Counted from the first letter of the stretch, positions 1 through 9,100 are shown. The stretch: DNA of 64,000 nucleotides from Erythrobacteraceae bacterium (GCA_947479055.1 CANJYE010000013.1:1-64000); one strand, 5' to 3'. The notes: generated by a model from the sequence alone, not told the origin. Translations and numbers: made by a program.

Positions 1-70
1 CATGCGATCGCGGGAAAAATGGCTTGATCCGGCGCATCTGCACCTCGCTCAGCATAAACAGATCGTCCAC
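1..70 (-). CDS. IS5-family transposase, N-terminal 23 residues (runs off the left edge)
   Basis: Reading leftward from a GTG at position 70, the peptide begins VDDLFMLSEVQMRRIKPFFP. This is the characteristic N-terminus of IS5-family DDE transposases (DUF4096-type, usually M-D-D-L-F-W-L-S...Q-M-x-R-(I/L)-x-P-(Y/F)-F-P). An AGGAGG ribosome binding site (79-84 on the plus strand as its complement) lies 8 bases upstream of the GTG and supports this start. The frame is open to the window edge, so intactness of the element cannot be judged. The product would catalyse cut-and-paste transposition of its own element. Confidence 0.8.
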   Translation of the reverse strand, partial: MDDLFMLSEVQMRRIKPFFPRSH

Positions 71-147
71 AAGCAGCACCTCCTGGTGCCACCATTGAAT
101 CAACCCTCAGCCCATCATGCAAGCAATTTAACAGGTCCTGACCCTAG
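1..147 (-). mobile_element. Right-hand end of an IS5-family insertion sequence (partial)
   Basis: This contains the transposase start described above and its upstream leader. Composition changes abruptly to AT-rich DNA near position 150. The sequence GGGTCAGGACCTGTTAAATT (minus strand, ending about 143) followed by CTAG at 144-147 looks like a terminal inverted repeat next to a CTAG target, as in the IS427 branch of IS5. The exact boundary is inferred, because the other end of the element is outside the window. Confidence 0.55.
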
Positions 148-392
148 TTTCTGGAAAATTCCAATACAGGCATATCTTCTTAAAAACCGGCTTACTCCTA
201 TACCCGTCAGACACCATAACCACCCAGCTGTTGTATCTGTAGAAATTTATAGATATATCGGCCGGAAATTGTATAGTCAGAGATGATAAGACAGTTAAAT
301 TAAATAGTTTTGAAATTATAGATATGATGTTTTTAATTTTTATTTTTTCTAATTGAAAATCCATGGGCTATATCTCCCTCGATGGCATAGTC
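148..392. other. AT-rich spacer without a supported gene
   Basis: This stretch is far more AT-rich than the rest of the window, with runs such as the T/A-rich block at 320-350. It lies between an IS5-type end and an IS6-type remnant. The only open frame (minus strand, 128-364) crosses the inferred IS boundary and has no recognisable motif or ribosome binding site. I see no RNA gene here. It is probably foreign DNA trapped between two insertion events. Confidence 0.6.
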
Positions 393-447
393 AGGGTAAT
401 CCTGCCAGATGGTTGCGAGCCGTCAATGACGGCATAGATAGCCGTCC

Positions 448-594
448 ATGATCCCCATTTCCTACAAGTGCCATCGCTTTCCGCCGGATACGATCCGCTT
501 GGCAGTGTGGCTATATTTCCGCTTCACCACCAGCCTGCGCGATGTCCGGTTTGTTGTCGTGTCCGGAAAGGCAGGTCTCTGCCAAATAGCTTGA
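448..594 (+). pseudogene. IS6-family transposase remnant (N-terminus only)
   Basis: The 48-codon frame from ATG 448 reads through H-R-F-P-P-D-T-I, then A-V-W-L-Y-F-R-F-T-T-S-L-R-D-V. This matches the opening of IS6/IS240-type DDE transposases (R-H-R-F-P-P-x-I-I-x-x-A-V-W-L-Y-x-R-F-x-L-S-x-R-D-V). After about residue 34 the match ends and a stop follows at 592-594, so the catalytic domain is gone. Sequence from about 393 (AGGGTAATCCTGCCAGA) may be the element's left terminal repeat. The remnant ends just before the stop of the penicillin-binding protein gene on the opposite strand. Confidence 0.65.
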
Positions 595-626
595 GTAGCG
601 GCCACCCGCTCGATCCCCCGCTCGCC

Positions 627-3149
627 TCAGTAAAGCCCGCCCTGCTCCTCGACAAAGCCCTCACTGTCGGCCTTGCCGCCACCGGCGGCGCGGCGGGCTT
701 CTTCTTCGCGACCGCGGCGGATCTGGGCGAGGATTTCCTCGCGCATTGCGGCAATCTCGTCCTCGCGGGTTGTCCGCTTGGGCTCGGTATCGGGCTTGAA
801 CGCTTCCCAGATGGTGTCGGCCTTGGGATCGTTGCCGGGCCAGCCGTCGAACACCCGCTTGCCGGTGCGGCGGTCGATCCGGATCATCCGCACGCCCGCC
901 GGGGCGACGAATGGCTTGGTGCTCCACTTGTCGCGGGTCGATTGCACGAACTGCTTGAAGATCGGCGCGGCCATCGTCCCGCCCTGGGCGTAGCCGCCCA
1001 TGCTGCGCGGCTGGTCATAGCCCATGTAGACCCCGGCGACGATGTCGGGCGATCCGCCGACGAACCAGACATTGGTCGGGCCGGAGGTCGTGCCGGTCTT
1101 GCCGAACAGCGGCAGGTTGAGATCGCGCAGCACCACGGCGGTGCCGCGCAGAACCACGCCTTCGAGCATGTGGACGGTCTGGTAGGCGGTGCGCGGATCG
1201 ATCACCTGCTTGCCGCGCGGCTGGAAGCGGGGCATCGGCCTGCCGTCCCAATGCGCCATGTTGCAGCCGGGGCAAGGCCGGCTGTCCGCCCGCCAGATCA
1301 CCTTGCCATGCCGGTCCTGGACGTAATCGATCAGGGTGGGGTCGAACTGGCGGCCATTGTTGGCCAGCGCGGCATAGGCGTTGACCATCTTGCTCACCGT
1401 GGTTTCCCCTGCGCCGAGCGCGAACGACAGGTAGGGCGCATATTTGCCGATGCCCACCTTCTGGAAGGTGGTGGTGACATGGTCCATCCCGGCCTCATTG
1501 GCGACATGCACGGTCATCAGGTTGCGCGACTGTTCCAGCCCCCAGCGCATGGTGTGTTCGCCACCCGAGCCGCGCATGTCGAAATTGCGGAAGCATTTCT
1601 CGCCCAGCGCGGCCCCCTGATAGACGCAGAAGGCGGTGTCGCTGACCATCGTGGCCGGGGTCATCCCGTTGTCGAGCCCGGTGGCATAGACGAACGGCTT
1701 GATGGTCGAACCCGGCTGGCGCTGCGCCTGGGTGGCGCGGTTGAAGGCGCCGAGGCGCGGATCGAACCCGCCCTGCATCGCCAGCACCCGCCCGGTGTTG
1801 GGATCTTCCGCCACGAAGCCGCCCGAAATCTCCGGCACCGTGCGCACCTGCCAGGCATTGCCGACCGGCGAGGCGACGATCACATGCCCGGCGCGCAGAT
1901 TGTCGGGCAGGCCGATGAGCGGATATTCCTTGCCATCGACAAAGCCGATCCGGCCCTGGCTGCCCGAGCGCGCCGTCACCACGCCCACCCGCCAGTTGCT
2001 GTAGCCGATCGAGAGGTAGGAGCTGGCCAGCTGCCCGCGCCAGTCACCCGCCGCCATGTCGATCCGGGCCAGCGGCCCGTTCCAGGCGCGATTGCCCTGA
2101 TAACGCATCAGCCCGGCGCGCAGCGCATCGCGCGCGGCGATCTGCAGGCGCGGATCAAGCGAGGTGCGCACCCACAAGCCGCCGGCATAGACGCTGTGCG
2201 GGCCATCTTCGGCCTTGTCGCCATATTTGGCGATCAGCTGCTGGCGCACTTCCTCCAGGAAATAGCCGGCATCGACCGATTTCTGTTCACCCCGGTGCGT
2301 GACCACGCCCAGCGGCATCGCCTTGGCCGAGGCGGCGGCAGCGCGCGAGACGAAGCCGTTCCTGACCATCTGGTCGAGCACGAAATTGCGCCGTTCCAGC
2401 GCCAGATTCGCGTATTTGGCGCGGCCATACCGCTCCGGTGCCTTGGGCAGGATCGCGAGGAAGGCCGCCTCGTTCAATTGCAGGTCGCCCACGTCCTTGT
2501 CGAAATAGGCCCGCGCCGCCGCCTGCACGCCAAAGCTCTGGCGGCCCAGCGGGATCTCGTTGAGATAGAGTTCCAGGATCTGCTGCTTGGTCAGCACACT
2601 TTCGATCCGGCGGGCCAGGATCATTTCCTTGATCTTGCGCGCGATCGAATATTCATCGCCAACCAGGATGTTCTTGGCCACCTGCTGGGTGATGGTCGAA
2701 CCGCCCTTGGCCCGCTCGCCCGAACCGATCTTGGTGACATAGTCGAACACCGCGCCGGCCAGCCCGGTGAAGTCGACCCCGCCATGGGTCCAGAAGGTCT
2801 TGTCCTCGGCGGCAAGATAGGCGTTGATCAGCGGGCGTGGAAAATCGGCAAACTGCAACTGGACGCGCCGTTCGCGCGCATAGGAATAGACGATCTCGCC
2901 GTCGACACCGCGCACCACCGTCGGCAGCGGGGGTTCGTAATCGAGCAGCGTGCCGGCATCGGGCAGGTTCCGCCCGATGGTCACCCACACCAGGAAATAG
3001 AGCGCCAGCAGCCCGCCGATCGCCAGCATGACGATGCGGAACATCCCGGTTTCGCGCCAGTTGCGCCGAAACCATTCGAGCGCGCCGGACGTATCGCGCC
3101 GCACGCGGTAGCGGATATCGTTGCTGCTGGGCTGTTGGTTGTCGGCCAT
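627..3149 (-). CDS. mrcA: Penicillin-binding protein 1A (bifunctional glycosyltransferase/transpeptidase)
   Basis: This 840-residue class A PBP polymerises lipid II into glycan strands and cross-links the peptides in the periplasm. A short cytoplasmic N-terminus is followed by one membrane anchor (about residues 40-60). The family-51 glycosyltransferase domain carries E-D-K-x-F-W near 115 and G-G-S-T-I-T-Q-Q just after it. The transpeptidase domain has the three penicillin-binding motifs in order: S-T-I-K near 481, S-R-N about 60 residues later and K-T-G near 684. Length and order are normal for alphaproteobacterial PBP1A. It lies 97 bp downstream of an amidase gene on the same strand, a common pairing of cell-wall enzymes. 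Confidence 0.95.
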   Translation of the reverse strand: MADNQQPSSNDIRYRVRRDTSGALEWFRRNWRETGMFRIVMLAIGGLLALYFLVWVTIGRNLPDAGTLLDYEPPLPTVVRGVDGEIVYSYARERRVQLQFADFPRPLINAYLAAEDKTFWTHGGVDFTGLAGAVFDYVTKIGSGERAKGGSTITQQVAKNILVGDEYSIARKIKEMILARRIESVLTKQQILELYLNEIPLGRQSFGVQAAARAYFDKDVGDLQLNEAAFLAILPKAPERYGRAKYANLALERRNFVLDQMVRNGFVSRAAAASAKAMPLGVVTHRGEQKSVDAGYFLEEVRQQLIAKYGDKAEDGPHSVYAGGLWVRTSLDPRLQIAARDALRAGLMRYQGNRAWNGPLARIDMAAGDWRGQLASSYLSIGYSNWRVGVVTARSGSQGRIGFVDGKEYPLIGLPDNLRAGHVIVASPVGNAWQVRTVPEISGGFVAEDPNTGRVLAMQGGFDPRLGAFNRATQAQRQPGSTIKPFVYATGLDNGMTPATMVSDTAFCVYQGAALGEKCFRNFDMRGSGGEHTMRWGLEQSRNLMTVHVANEAGMDHVTTTFQKVGIGKYAPYLSFALGAGETTVSKMVNAYAALANNGRQFDPTLIDYVQDRHGKVIWRADSRPCPGCNMAHWDGRPMPRFQPRGKQVIDPRTAYQTVHMLEGVVLRGTAVVLRDLNLPLFGKTGTTSGPTNVWFVGGSPDIVAGVYMGYDQPRSMGGYAQGGTMAAPIFKQFVQSTRDKWSTKPFVAPAGVRMIRIDRRTGKRVFDGWPGNDPKADTIWEAFKPDTEPKRTTREDEIAAMREEILAQIRRGREEEARRAAGGGKADSEGFVEEQGGLY

Positions 3150-3246
3150 GGTCAGCCTCGGCCTCTAGCACGCAGAATCGTCCCGATGCCAGAACGAAGC
3201 GTCAGGAAATCCACGCCGGCAGCAATTGCACCGCTTGCCGGGGCGT

Positions 3247-4119
3247 TCATGTCCCCGCCTGCCGGGCGAAATAGATCCGGATCGCCCGCGCCATCACCTC
3301 GGCGAAACCCGCCCGGCCTTCCTGCGAGGCGAGCCGCGCCGCCTCCTGCGGATTGGTGATATAGCCCGCCTCGAACAGCACCGAAGGGACATCGGGCGCT
3401 TTCAGCACGACAAAGGCGGCGGAGCGGCGCGGTTCGGGATGGAACGGCAGCTTCCCCTCCCCTTCCCGGATGATCAGCGAGGCGAAATCCGATGCCTCTT
3501 CATTGGCGCGGCGCTGGGAAAGATCGACCAGGATCGCGCTGACCGCGTTGCTCTGTTCCTTCAGCGCCACCCCGTTGATCCGGTCGGCCTGGTTCTCCCG
3601 CGCGGCGAGCCTTGCGGCGGTTTCGTCAGAGGCCTTGTCGGACAGCGTATAGATCGTCGCGCCCTGCACGCCGTCGCTTTCGCCGCCGGCGGAATCGGCG
3701 TGGATCGACAGGAACAGGTCGGCACCCAGCCGCCGCGCGATCTCGGCCCGTTCCTGCAGCACGAGGAAGCGATCGTCCGAACGGGTCAGCGCCACCCTCA
3801 CCCCGCCCTGCTGCAGCAGCCTGTCACGCAGCGCCCGGGCAAGGCCGAGCACGAGCCGCTTCTCCTCGTATCCGCCTCCGCTGGCACCGGGATCGTGGCC
3901 GCCATGGCCGGCATCGATCACCACCAGCGGACGGCTGGCATCCTGCGGCCCTTCGATTGCCGGCAGGCCGATCTGCGACCCCGCCTCGGGCAGCTCGATC
4001 CGGATGACATAGCTCCGGCCGAAATAGGGCACCGGAATGGTCAGGCCAAAGACATAAAGCCCGCCCAACAGCGCAATCGGCGCGAGAAAGATCAACCAGA
4101 GCTGAATACGCGGCGACAT
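3247..4119 (-). CDS. N-acetylmuramoyl-L-alanine amidase (AmiC/Amidase_3 family)
   Basis: The 290-residue protein begins with a membrane segment or signal anchor (about residues 8-28) and then an Amidase_3 domain. That domain cleaves the bond between N-acetylmuramic acid and the stem peptide during daughter-cell separation. Zinc-site motifs are visible: D-A-G-H-G-G-H-D-P-G-A, the glutamate in Y-E-E-K, S-I-H-A-D and the C-terminal F-E-A-G-Y-I-T-N. There is no AMIN domain, so it is a short form. It is the first gene of a minus-strand pair with the PBP1A gene and diverges from rne across a gap of about 530 bp. Confidence 0.92.
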   Translation of the reverse strand: MSPRIQLWLIFLAPIALLGGLYVFGLTIPVPYFGRSYVIRIELPEAGSQIGLPAIEGPQDASRPLVVIDAGHGGHDPGASGGGYEEKRLVLGLARALRDRLLQQGGVRVALTRSDDRFLVLQERAEIARRLGADLFLSIHADSAGGESDGVQGATIYTLSDKASDETAARLAARENQADRINGVALKEQSNAVSAILVDLSQRRANEEASDFASLIIREGEGKLPFHPEPRRSAAFVVLKAPDVPSVLFEAGYITNPQEAARLASQEGRAGFAEVMARAIRIYFARQAGT

Positions 4120-4647
4120 GGTCCACAGCGTTAGGGGCGCAGGATACCCGACGACAAGGGCAATCTGGGCTTATTCCGCAGGAAGCTTTGCGCAATTCGG
4201 TTGCCCGCATGGCTGCGCGGTGCTAGCAGCGCGGACACAGGGGCAGCTTAGGCCCGTTTCGTAAGGGAAGAGCTCCGGCAGCACATCGATGCAGCCCTGG
4301 CGGTAGCCCCCGGATGGTTCCAAGCCTGATCCTGTGACATTTACCGGACCTTCGGCCCGGTACCGTACAGGTTGACGCCCCAATGAGAAGTCTTGTTCCG
4401 CACCGACCGCCGCAGCCAGAAGGCTGTGTAGCGGCACATGCGGTACGGGCTGCGCGCCGATATCATCCGCGCATTCTCGCTGGGGCAGACACATTCCGCA
4501 TCATCGGGCCGCAATCGCGTTCCGGTCCTTTCCTGTTTACCGCAAGCCCGGCCGAAGCAAGCCATATCGCAAGCGGTCCATCACTATACGCGCGCCCCGC
4601 AAGCTGCCGAAAGGTTGCAGGAGGCTGGCGCGCCTGGAGAAATCATA
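4120..4647. other. 528-bp non-coding region between amidase gene and rne
   Basis: No gene is supported here. The open frame that extends the RNase E frame upstream to 4438 has no homology-like content and no ribosome binding site at its start. The region must hold the divergent promoters and, for rne, probably a long 5' leader. A stem with a TTCG-type loop (ACCGG...CCGGT, about 4341-4361) is visible. In Escherichia coli the rne leader is the site of feedback control by RNase E; whether that applies here is inference. Confidence 0.5.
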
Positions 4648-7431
4648 ATGTCAACGCGCATGCTCATCGACGCGCGCCACCCGGAAGAAACGCGGGTGGC
4701 GGTCCTCAAGGGAAACCGGATTGAGGAATTCGATTTCGAATCTGCCGAACACAAGCAGATCAAAGGCAATATCTATCTGGCAAAAGTAACGAGGGTCGAA
4801 CCCTCGTTGCAGGCAGCCTTCGTGGATTTTGGCGGCAATCGCCACGGCTTCCTCGCCTTCAGCGAAATCCATCCAGACTATTACCAGATCCCCAAGTCCG
4901 ACCGTGACCGGCTGCTGGCCGAAGAAGCGGCCGCCGCCGAGGAAGAGGCCGCGCTGCGCGCCGAGGAAGATGCCGAGGACGACGGCAGCGACCGGCTGGA
5001 CGGCGACGATGACGACGACGGCCGGGGCGATGATTTCGCCGACGGGGTCGAGGAAATCGACACTTCCGAGAAGGACGATGTCGCCACGATCGAAGGCGGC
5101 CAGGTCGAAGACGGCGACGATGCCGACGACGAGGAAGGCGAAGACGAAAATCGCGGCCAGGATCGCCGCGGCCAGCGCCGCCAGGGCAATCGCTCGCGCT
5201 CCAAGAAGGCCGACGAACTGCGCGCCAAGCGCATGGAACTGCGCCGCCGATACAAGATCCAGGACGTCATCCAACGCCGCCAAGTGCTGCTGGTTCAGGT
5301 CGTCAAGGAAGAACGCGGCAACAAGGGCGCAGCGCTCACCACCTATCTCAGTCTGGCTGGTCGCTATTGCGTGCTGATGCCCAATTCGGGCCATGGCGGC
5401 GGCATTTCACGCAAGATTTCCAGCGCTTCGGATCGCAAGCGGTTGAAGCAGATCGTGTCCGAACTGGCCCTGCCCAAGTCGATGGGCTGCATCGTCCGCA
5501 CCGCCGGGCTGCAGCGCACCAAGACCGAGATCAAGCGCGACTTCGATTACCTCGCCCGGTTGTGGGACGAAATCCGCGAAACCACGCTCCAGTCCAGCGC
5601 ACCTGCGCTGATCCATTCCGACAGCGACCTGATCAAGCGCGCGATCCGCGACATCTACAACCGCGAGATCGAGGAAGTGGTGGTCGAAGGCGAGGAAGGC
5701 TATCGCGCCGCCCGCGAATTCATGAAGCTGCTGATGCCCAGCCATGCGCGGCGGGTGAAAGCCTATTCCGATCCGGTCCCGCTGTTCCAGCGCTATGGCG
5801 CGGAAGACCAGCTTTCGGCGATGTACGATCCAGTGGTGCAGCTGAAATCCGGCGGCTACCTGGTGATCAACCCGACCGAGGCGCTGGTGTCGATCGACAT
5901 CAACTCAGGCCGTTCCACCAAGGAACACGGGATCGAACAGACCGCGCTCAGTACCAATCTGGAAGCCGCCCGCGAAATCGCCCGGCAGTTGCGCCTGCGC
6001 GACATGGCCGGCCTCGTCGTGATCGACTTCATCGACATGGAGTACAACTCCAACATCCGCAAGGTCGAGAAGGCGATGAAGGAGGCGCTGAAGAACGATC
6101 GCGCCCGCATCCAGGTCGGTCGCATTTCCGGCTTCGGGCTGATGGAGATGAGCCGCCAGCGCCTGCGCACCGGCGTGCTCGAGGCGACCACCCGTGGCTG
6201 CCCCCATTGCGACGGCACCGGCCTTGTCCGCACCGCCTCCAGCGCCGGGCTGTCCGCCCTGCGCCTGATCGAGGACGAGGCGGCCAAGGGCAAGGGCACG
6301 ATCATCACGCTCTATGCCTCCAGCGAAGCGGCGATCTACCTGCTCAATGCCAAGCGCGCCGACCTTGCCGAGATCGAACGGCGCTATGGCGTCAGCGTCG
6401 AAGTCATTCCCGAAGGGGAGCAGGAAGGCGCCAAGATGCGCATCGCCAGCTCCGGTCCGCGCCCGACCACCATGCCCCGGTTCGAGCCGATCGTCGATGT
6501 GATCGAGGATGATTTCGACGATATCGAAGACGAACTCGACGAGGAAGAGGACGAAGAGGAAGAGGTTCGCAGCTCCGGCTCCGGTCCGCGCCAGGAAACC
6601 GAGGCCGAGGGCGAACAGCGCCGCAAGCGCCGCCGCCGCCGCCGTGGTGGCCGCAACCGCAAGCGCGACGATGAGGGTGGCGCCAGCCAGTCCGACGAGG
6701 ATGGCGACGAGCGTGATGGTGACGGCGATGCCGACAGCGAAGGCGATAGCGACGCCGACAACGATCGCGACGAAGATCGCGACGGGGATCGCGAGCCCCG
6801 CGCCGCCGGTGCCGAAGGCGAGGATGGCCAGCCCCGCAAGAAGCGCCGCCGCCGCCGGGGTGGCCGTGACCGTAAGCGTTCTGACGACAATCAGGCCGAC
6901 GACAGCCAGGATGCCGAAGGCCATGAAGCCAGCATCGCGGAAGCCGTCGAAGGCGCGCTCGAAGCGATCAGCGCCGATCCTGAACCTGACCTCGACAGCG
7001 CCGAAGGCGAACAGCCCAAGCGCAAGCCGCGTTCGCGCCGCAAGAAGGTTGCCGATGGCGATGCCGAGGTGACCGCCGATGCCCCGGTTGAAGCGATCGC
7101 AGCGGAAGTCGAGGCGGAAGCTCCAGCCAAGCCGAAGCGCGCCCGGCGCAAGAAGGCCGATGTCGAGGCGGAAGTTCCGACTGAGACTGACGCTCCAGCC
7201 GAGGAACCAGCCCCGAAGCCGGCCCGCAGCCGTCGCAAAAAGGTCGAAGCCGCCGCCGAACCGGCCGTGACTGAGCCCGTTGCGGAAGTCCCGGTGGCAG
7301 AACCCGAAGTGGCCGGTTCCGAAGTGGCCGGTTCCGATGAGGCCCCGACCGCTGAAGCCTCCGACGATGACGGTCTGGACGCCAATGGCGAACCCCGCCG
7401 TGGCTGGTGGCAGCGCACTTTCGGCAACTGA
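4648..7431 (+). CDS. rne: Ribonuclease E/G family endoribonuclease
   Basis: The essential mRNA-decay and rRNA/tRNA-processing nuclease, 928 residues. ATG 4648 is chosen because it follows a GGAGA element at 4635-4639 and opens with M-S-T-R-M-L-I-D-A, the usual alphaproteobacterial start. The S1 RNA-binding region is split by an acidic insertion of about 100 residues (about 90-190). Catalytic metal-binding aspartates are in S-I-D-I-N-S-G-R-S (D417) and V-I-D-F-I-D-M (D460). The Zn-link C-P-H-C-D-G-T-G is near 518. The C-terminal third is a low-complexity scaffold of acidic stretches alternating with arginine blocks (R-R-R-R-R-R-G-G-R, twice) and three S-R-R-K-K/A-R-R-K-K motifs, expected to bind RNA and degradosome partners. 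A strong terminator follows. Confidence 0.95.
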   Translation: MSTRMLIDARHPEETRVAVLKGNRIEEFDFESAEHKQIKGNIYLAKVTRVEPSLQAAFVDFGGNRHGFLAFSEIHPDYYQIPKSDRDRLLAEEAAAAEEEAALRAEEDAEDDGSDRLDGDDDDDGRGDDFADGVEEIDTSEKDDVATIEGGQVEDGDDADDEEGEDENRGQDRRGQRRQGNRSRSKKADELRAKRMELRRRYKIQDVIQRRQVLLVQVVKEERGNKGAALTTYLSLAGRYCVLMPNSGHGGGISRKISSASDRKRLKQIVSELALPKSMGCIVRTAGLQRTKTEIKRDFDYLARLWDEIRETTLQSSAPALIHSDSDLIKRAIRDIYNREIEEVVVEGEEGYRAAREFMKLLMPSHARRVKAYSDPVPLFQRYGAEDQLSAMYDPVVQLKSGGYLVINPTEALVSIDINSGRSTKEHGIEQTALSTNLEAAREIARQLRLRDMAGLVVIDFIDMEYNSNIRKVEKAMKEALKNDRARIQVGRISGFGLMEMSRQRLRTGVLEATTRGCPHCDGTGLVRTASSAGLSALRLIEDEAAKGKGTIITLYASSEAAIYLLNAKRADLAEIERRYGVSVEVIPEGEQEGAKMRIASSGPRPTTMPRFEPIVDVIEDDFDDIEDELDEEEDEEEEVRSSGSGPRQETEAEGEQRRKRRRRRRGGRNRKRDDEGGASQSDEDGDERDGDGDADSEGDSDADNDRDEDRDGDREPRAAGAEGEDGQPRKKRRRRRGGRDRKRSDDNQADDSQDAEGHEASIAEAVEGALEAISADPEPDLDSAEGEQPKRKPRSRRKKVADGDAEVTADAPVEAIAAEVEAEAPAKPKRARRKKADVEAEVPTETDAPAEEPAPKPARSRRKKVEAAAEPAVTEPVAEVPVAEPEVAGSEVAGSDEAPTAEASDDDGLDANGEPRRGWWQRTFGN

Positions 7432-7458
7432 CCGGGCAACGCCGCGCAGGCACAACGA

Positions 7459-7498
7459 AAAAGGGGCATCCCGGCCAGTCCGGGATGCCCCTTTTCTT
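7459..7498 (+). terminator. Rho-independent terminator downstream of rne
   Basis: A perfect 12-bp stem (GGGGCATCCCGG, 7463-7474, with CCGGGATGCCCC, 7480-7491) closes a 5-base loop. It is flanked by an A-run on the left and TTTTCTT on the right. Because the A/T tracts are on both sides it can act in both directions, ending rne and also the convergent methyltransferase transcript. Confidence 0.92.
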
Positions 7499-7513
7499 GT
7501 CTGCAATGGAATG

Positions 7514-8146
7514 TCAGGCCGTCTTGGTCGCCTCGCCCCATTCCATCCAGCTGGCGAATCTGGGCATCTTCGGCATGTAGCCCTTGTCGATCGGGGTGAC
7601 GGTAAAGCCGCCTTCCTCGACCGAGCCGCAGACCGGGCGGGTCAGGTGGCAACCGCCCATCAGAACCTTCCAGGTCGGCTCGATCCGCTGCTGCCAGCGT
7701 TGCACGCTGGCCTCAGGCGCGCGGCCATGTTCGAGGAACAGGAACTTGCCGCCCGGCTTGAGGATGCGCCGCAGCTCGGCCAGCACCTGGCGATGATCCT
7801 GCACCGAACACAGCGTATAGGTGCAAACCACCGTATCAAAGCTCTCGTCCTCAAACGGGATCGCTTCGCCGATGCCCTGACGGATGTCGGCCTGCCAACC
7901 CTTCTTGGCGGCCTGTTCGCGCGCATATTCCAGCAGTTTGCCCGAGGGATCGATCCCTGAGAAGCTCGACACCTTGGTGCGATCATAGAACGGCTGGTTC
8001 AGTCCGCCGCCGCAGCCGATCTCGAACACCCGCCCGCTGGCGCGCGGCACGACCTGCGCCCGCCGCTCCGCCACCGCGCTGTTGGCGCAGCCGCATTTGA
8101 TGATCCGCGGCACAATATGATCGTCATACCAGGTCTTGATGCCCAT
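7514..8146 (-). CDS. Class I SAM-dependent methyltransferase
   Basis: A 210-residue methyltransferase_11-type protein. Motif I is visible as V-F-E-I-G-C-G-G-G-L-N (about residues 40-50). A D-T-V-V-C-T-Y-T-L-C-S-V segment and L-K-P-G-G-K-F-L-F-L-E-H follow at the expected spacing. The overall shape resembles the UbiE/phospholipid methyltransferase group, but the substrate cannot be told from the sequence. It stands alone, converges on rne and shares the bidirectional terminator. Confidence 0.85.
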   Translation of the reverse strand: MGIKTWYDDHIVPRIIKCGCANSAVAERRAQVVPRASGRVFEIGCGGGLNQPFYDRTKVSSFSGIDPSGKLLEYAREQAAKKGWQADIRQGIGEAIPFEDESFDTVVCTYTLCSVQDHRQVLAELRRILKPGGKFLFLEHGRAPEASVQRWQQRIEPTWKVLMGGCHLTRPVCGSVEEGGFTVTPIDKGYMPKMPRFASWMEWGEATKTA

Positions 8147-8316
8147 CCGTCTTCCCCCCTACACTTCGGCGGTGAACATAGGCTAACGGGGAAAAAAGGA
8201 AACAGGTCAAAAACAGGCAGGGAAAGTGCATGGGACGATCCAGCACCTTGCCCTGTCCCCGTTAATCGTTAGATAGCGGCGCGGTAATTCGCGTCTCATC
8301 GCTACAGGAATCATCC

Positions 8317-9099
8317 ATGGCTACCTTCACCCTTCCCAAGAACAGCAAGATTTCCCGCAAGGGCAATGTCCACAAGGCTGAAGGCGCCAACCGGGTCAAG
8401 ACCTTCAAGGTTTACCGCTACGATCCCGACAGCGGTGAAAATCCGCGTTATGACATCTTCGAGATCGATCTCGATGCTTGCGGGCCGATGGTGCTCGACG
8501 CGCTGATCAAGATGAAGAACGAAGCAGATGCGACACTGACCTTCCGCCGCTCCTGCCGCGAAGGTATCTGTGGCTCCTGTGCCATGAACATCAACGGCCG
8601 CAACGGCCTCGCCTGCACCATGGCGATCGAGGATCTGCCGGGTGACATCCGCATCACTCCACTGCCGCACATGGAAGTGATCAAGGACCTCGTCCCCGAC
8701 TTCACCCATTTCTACGCGCAATATGCCTCGATCCGGCCCTGGCTGCAGACCGTTTCGACCACCCCTTCGGGCAAGGAACGGCTGCAGAGCCCGGAACAGC
8801 GCGAGAAGCTGGACGGGCTTTACGAGTGCATCCTGTGCGCCTGCTGCTCCACCTCCTGCCCGAGCTACTGGTGGAACTCGGACAAGTTCCTGGGCCCGGC
8901 GATCCTGCTCCAGGCCTATCGCTGGCTGGCCGACAGCCGCGACGAGATGACCGGCGAACGGCTGGACGAACTGGAAGATCCTTTCCGGCTCTATCGCTGC
9001 CACACCATCATGAACTGCGCCAACGTCTGCCCCAAGGGCCTCAGCCCGGCGCGGGCCATCGCTGAAATCAAGAAGATGCAGGCCGAACGGCACATCTGA
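8317..9099 (+). CDS. sdhB: Succinate dehydrogenase iron-sulfur subunit
   Basis: This 260-residue subunit passes electrons from the SdhA flavin to ubiquinone in respiratory complex II. All three clusters are visible. The [2Fe-2S] ligands lie in C-R-E-G-I-C-G-S-C with a later cysteine in G-L-A-C. The [4Fe-4S] ligands are [12 protein letters not shown], and the [3Fe-4S] ligands are in [14 protein letters not shown]. Unlike the usual sdhCDAB order, sdhA is about 53 kb away at the right end of the window and no membrane-anchor genes are adjacent. It is followed at once by a thioesterase gene and zapE, forming a three-gene operon. Confidence 0.97.
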   Translation: MATFTLPKNSKISRKGNVHKAEGANRVKTFKVYRYDPDSGENPRYDIFEIDLDACGPMVLDALIKMKNEADATLTFRRSCREGICGSCAMNINGRNGLACTMAIEDLPGDIRITPLPHMEVIKDLVPDFTHFYAQYASIRPWLQTVSTTPSGKERLQSPEQREKLDGLYECILCACCSTSCPSYWWNSDKFLGPAILLQAYRWLADSRDEMTGERLDELEDPFRLYRCHTIMNCANVCPKGLSPARAIAEIKKMQAERHI

Positions 9100-9100
9100 G

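Noticed and set aside
128-364. A 78-codon minus-strand frame in the AT-rich left spacer
   Set aside because: It crosses the inferred IS5 end, has no ribosome site and no recognisable motif.
468-3359. A 963-codon plus-strand open frame opposite the penicillin-binding protein gene
   Set aside because: It is an antisense shadow of a high-GC gene; its translation is rich in G/A/H/R without motifs, while the minus strand has all PBP motifs.
4438-4647. A 70-codon N-terminal extension of RNase E
   Set aside because: No ribosome site at 4438 and no family resemblance; a GGAGA element and the conserved start place translation at 4648.
5905-7506. A 533-codon minus-strand frame opposite rne
   Set aside because: Low-complexity mirror of the charged RNase E tail, with no start signal or family features.
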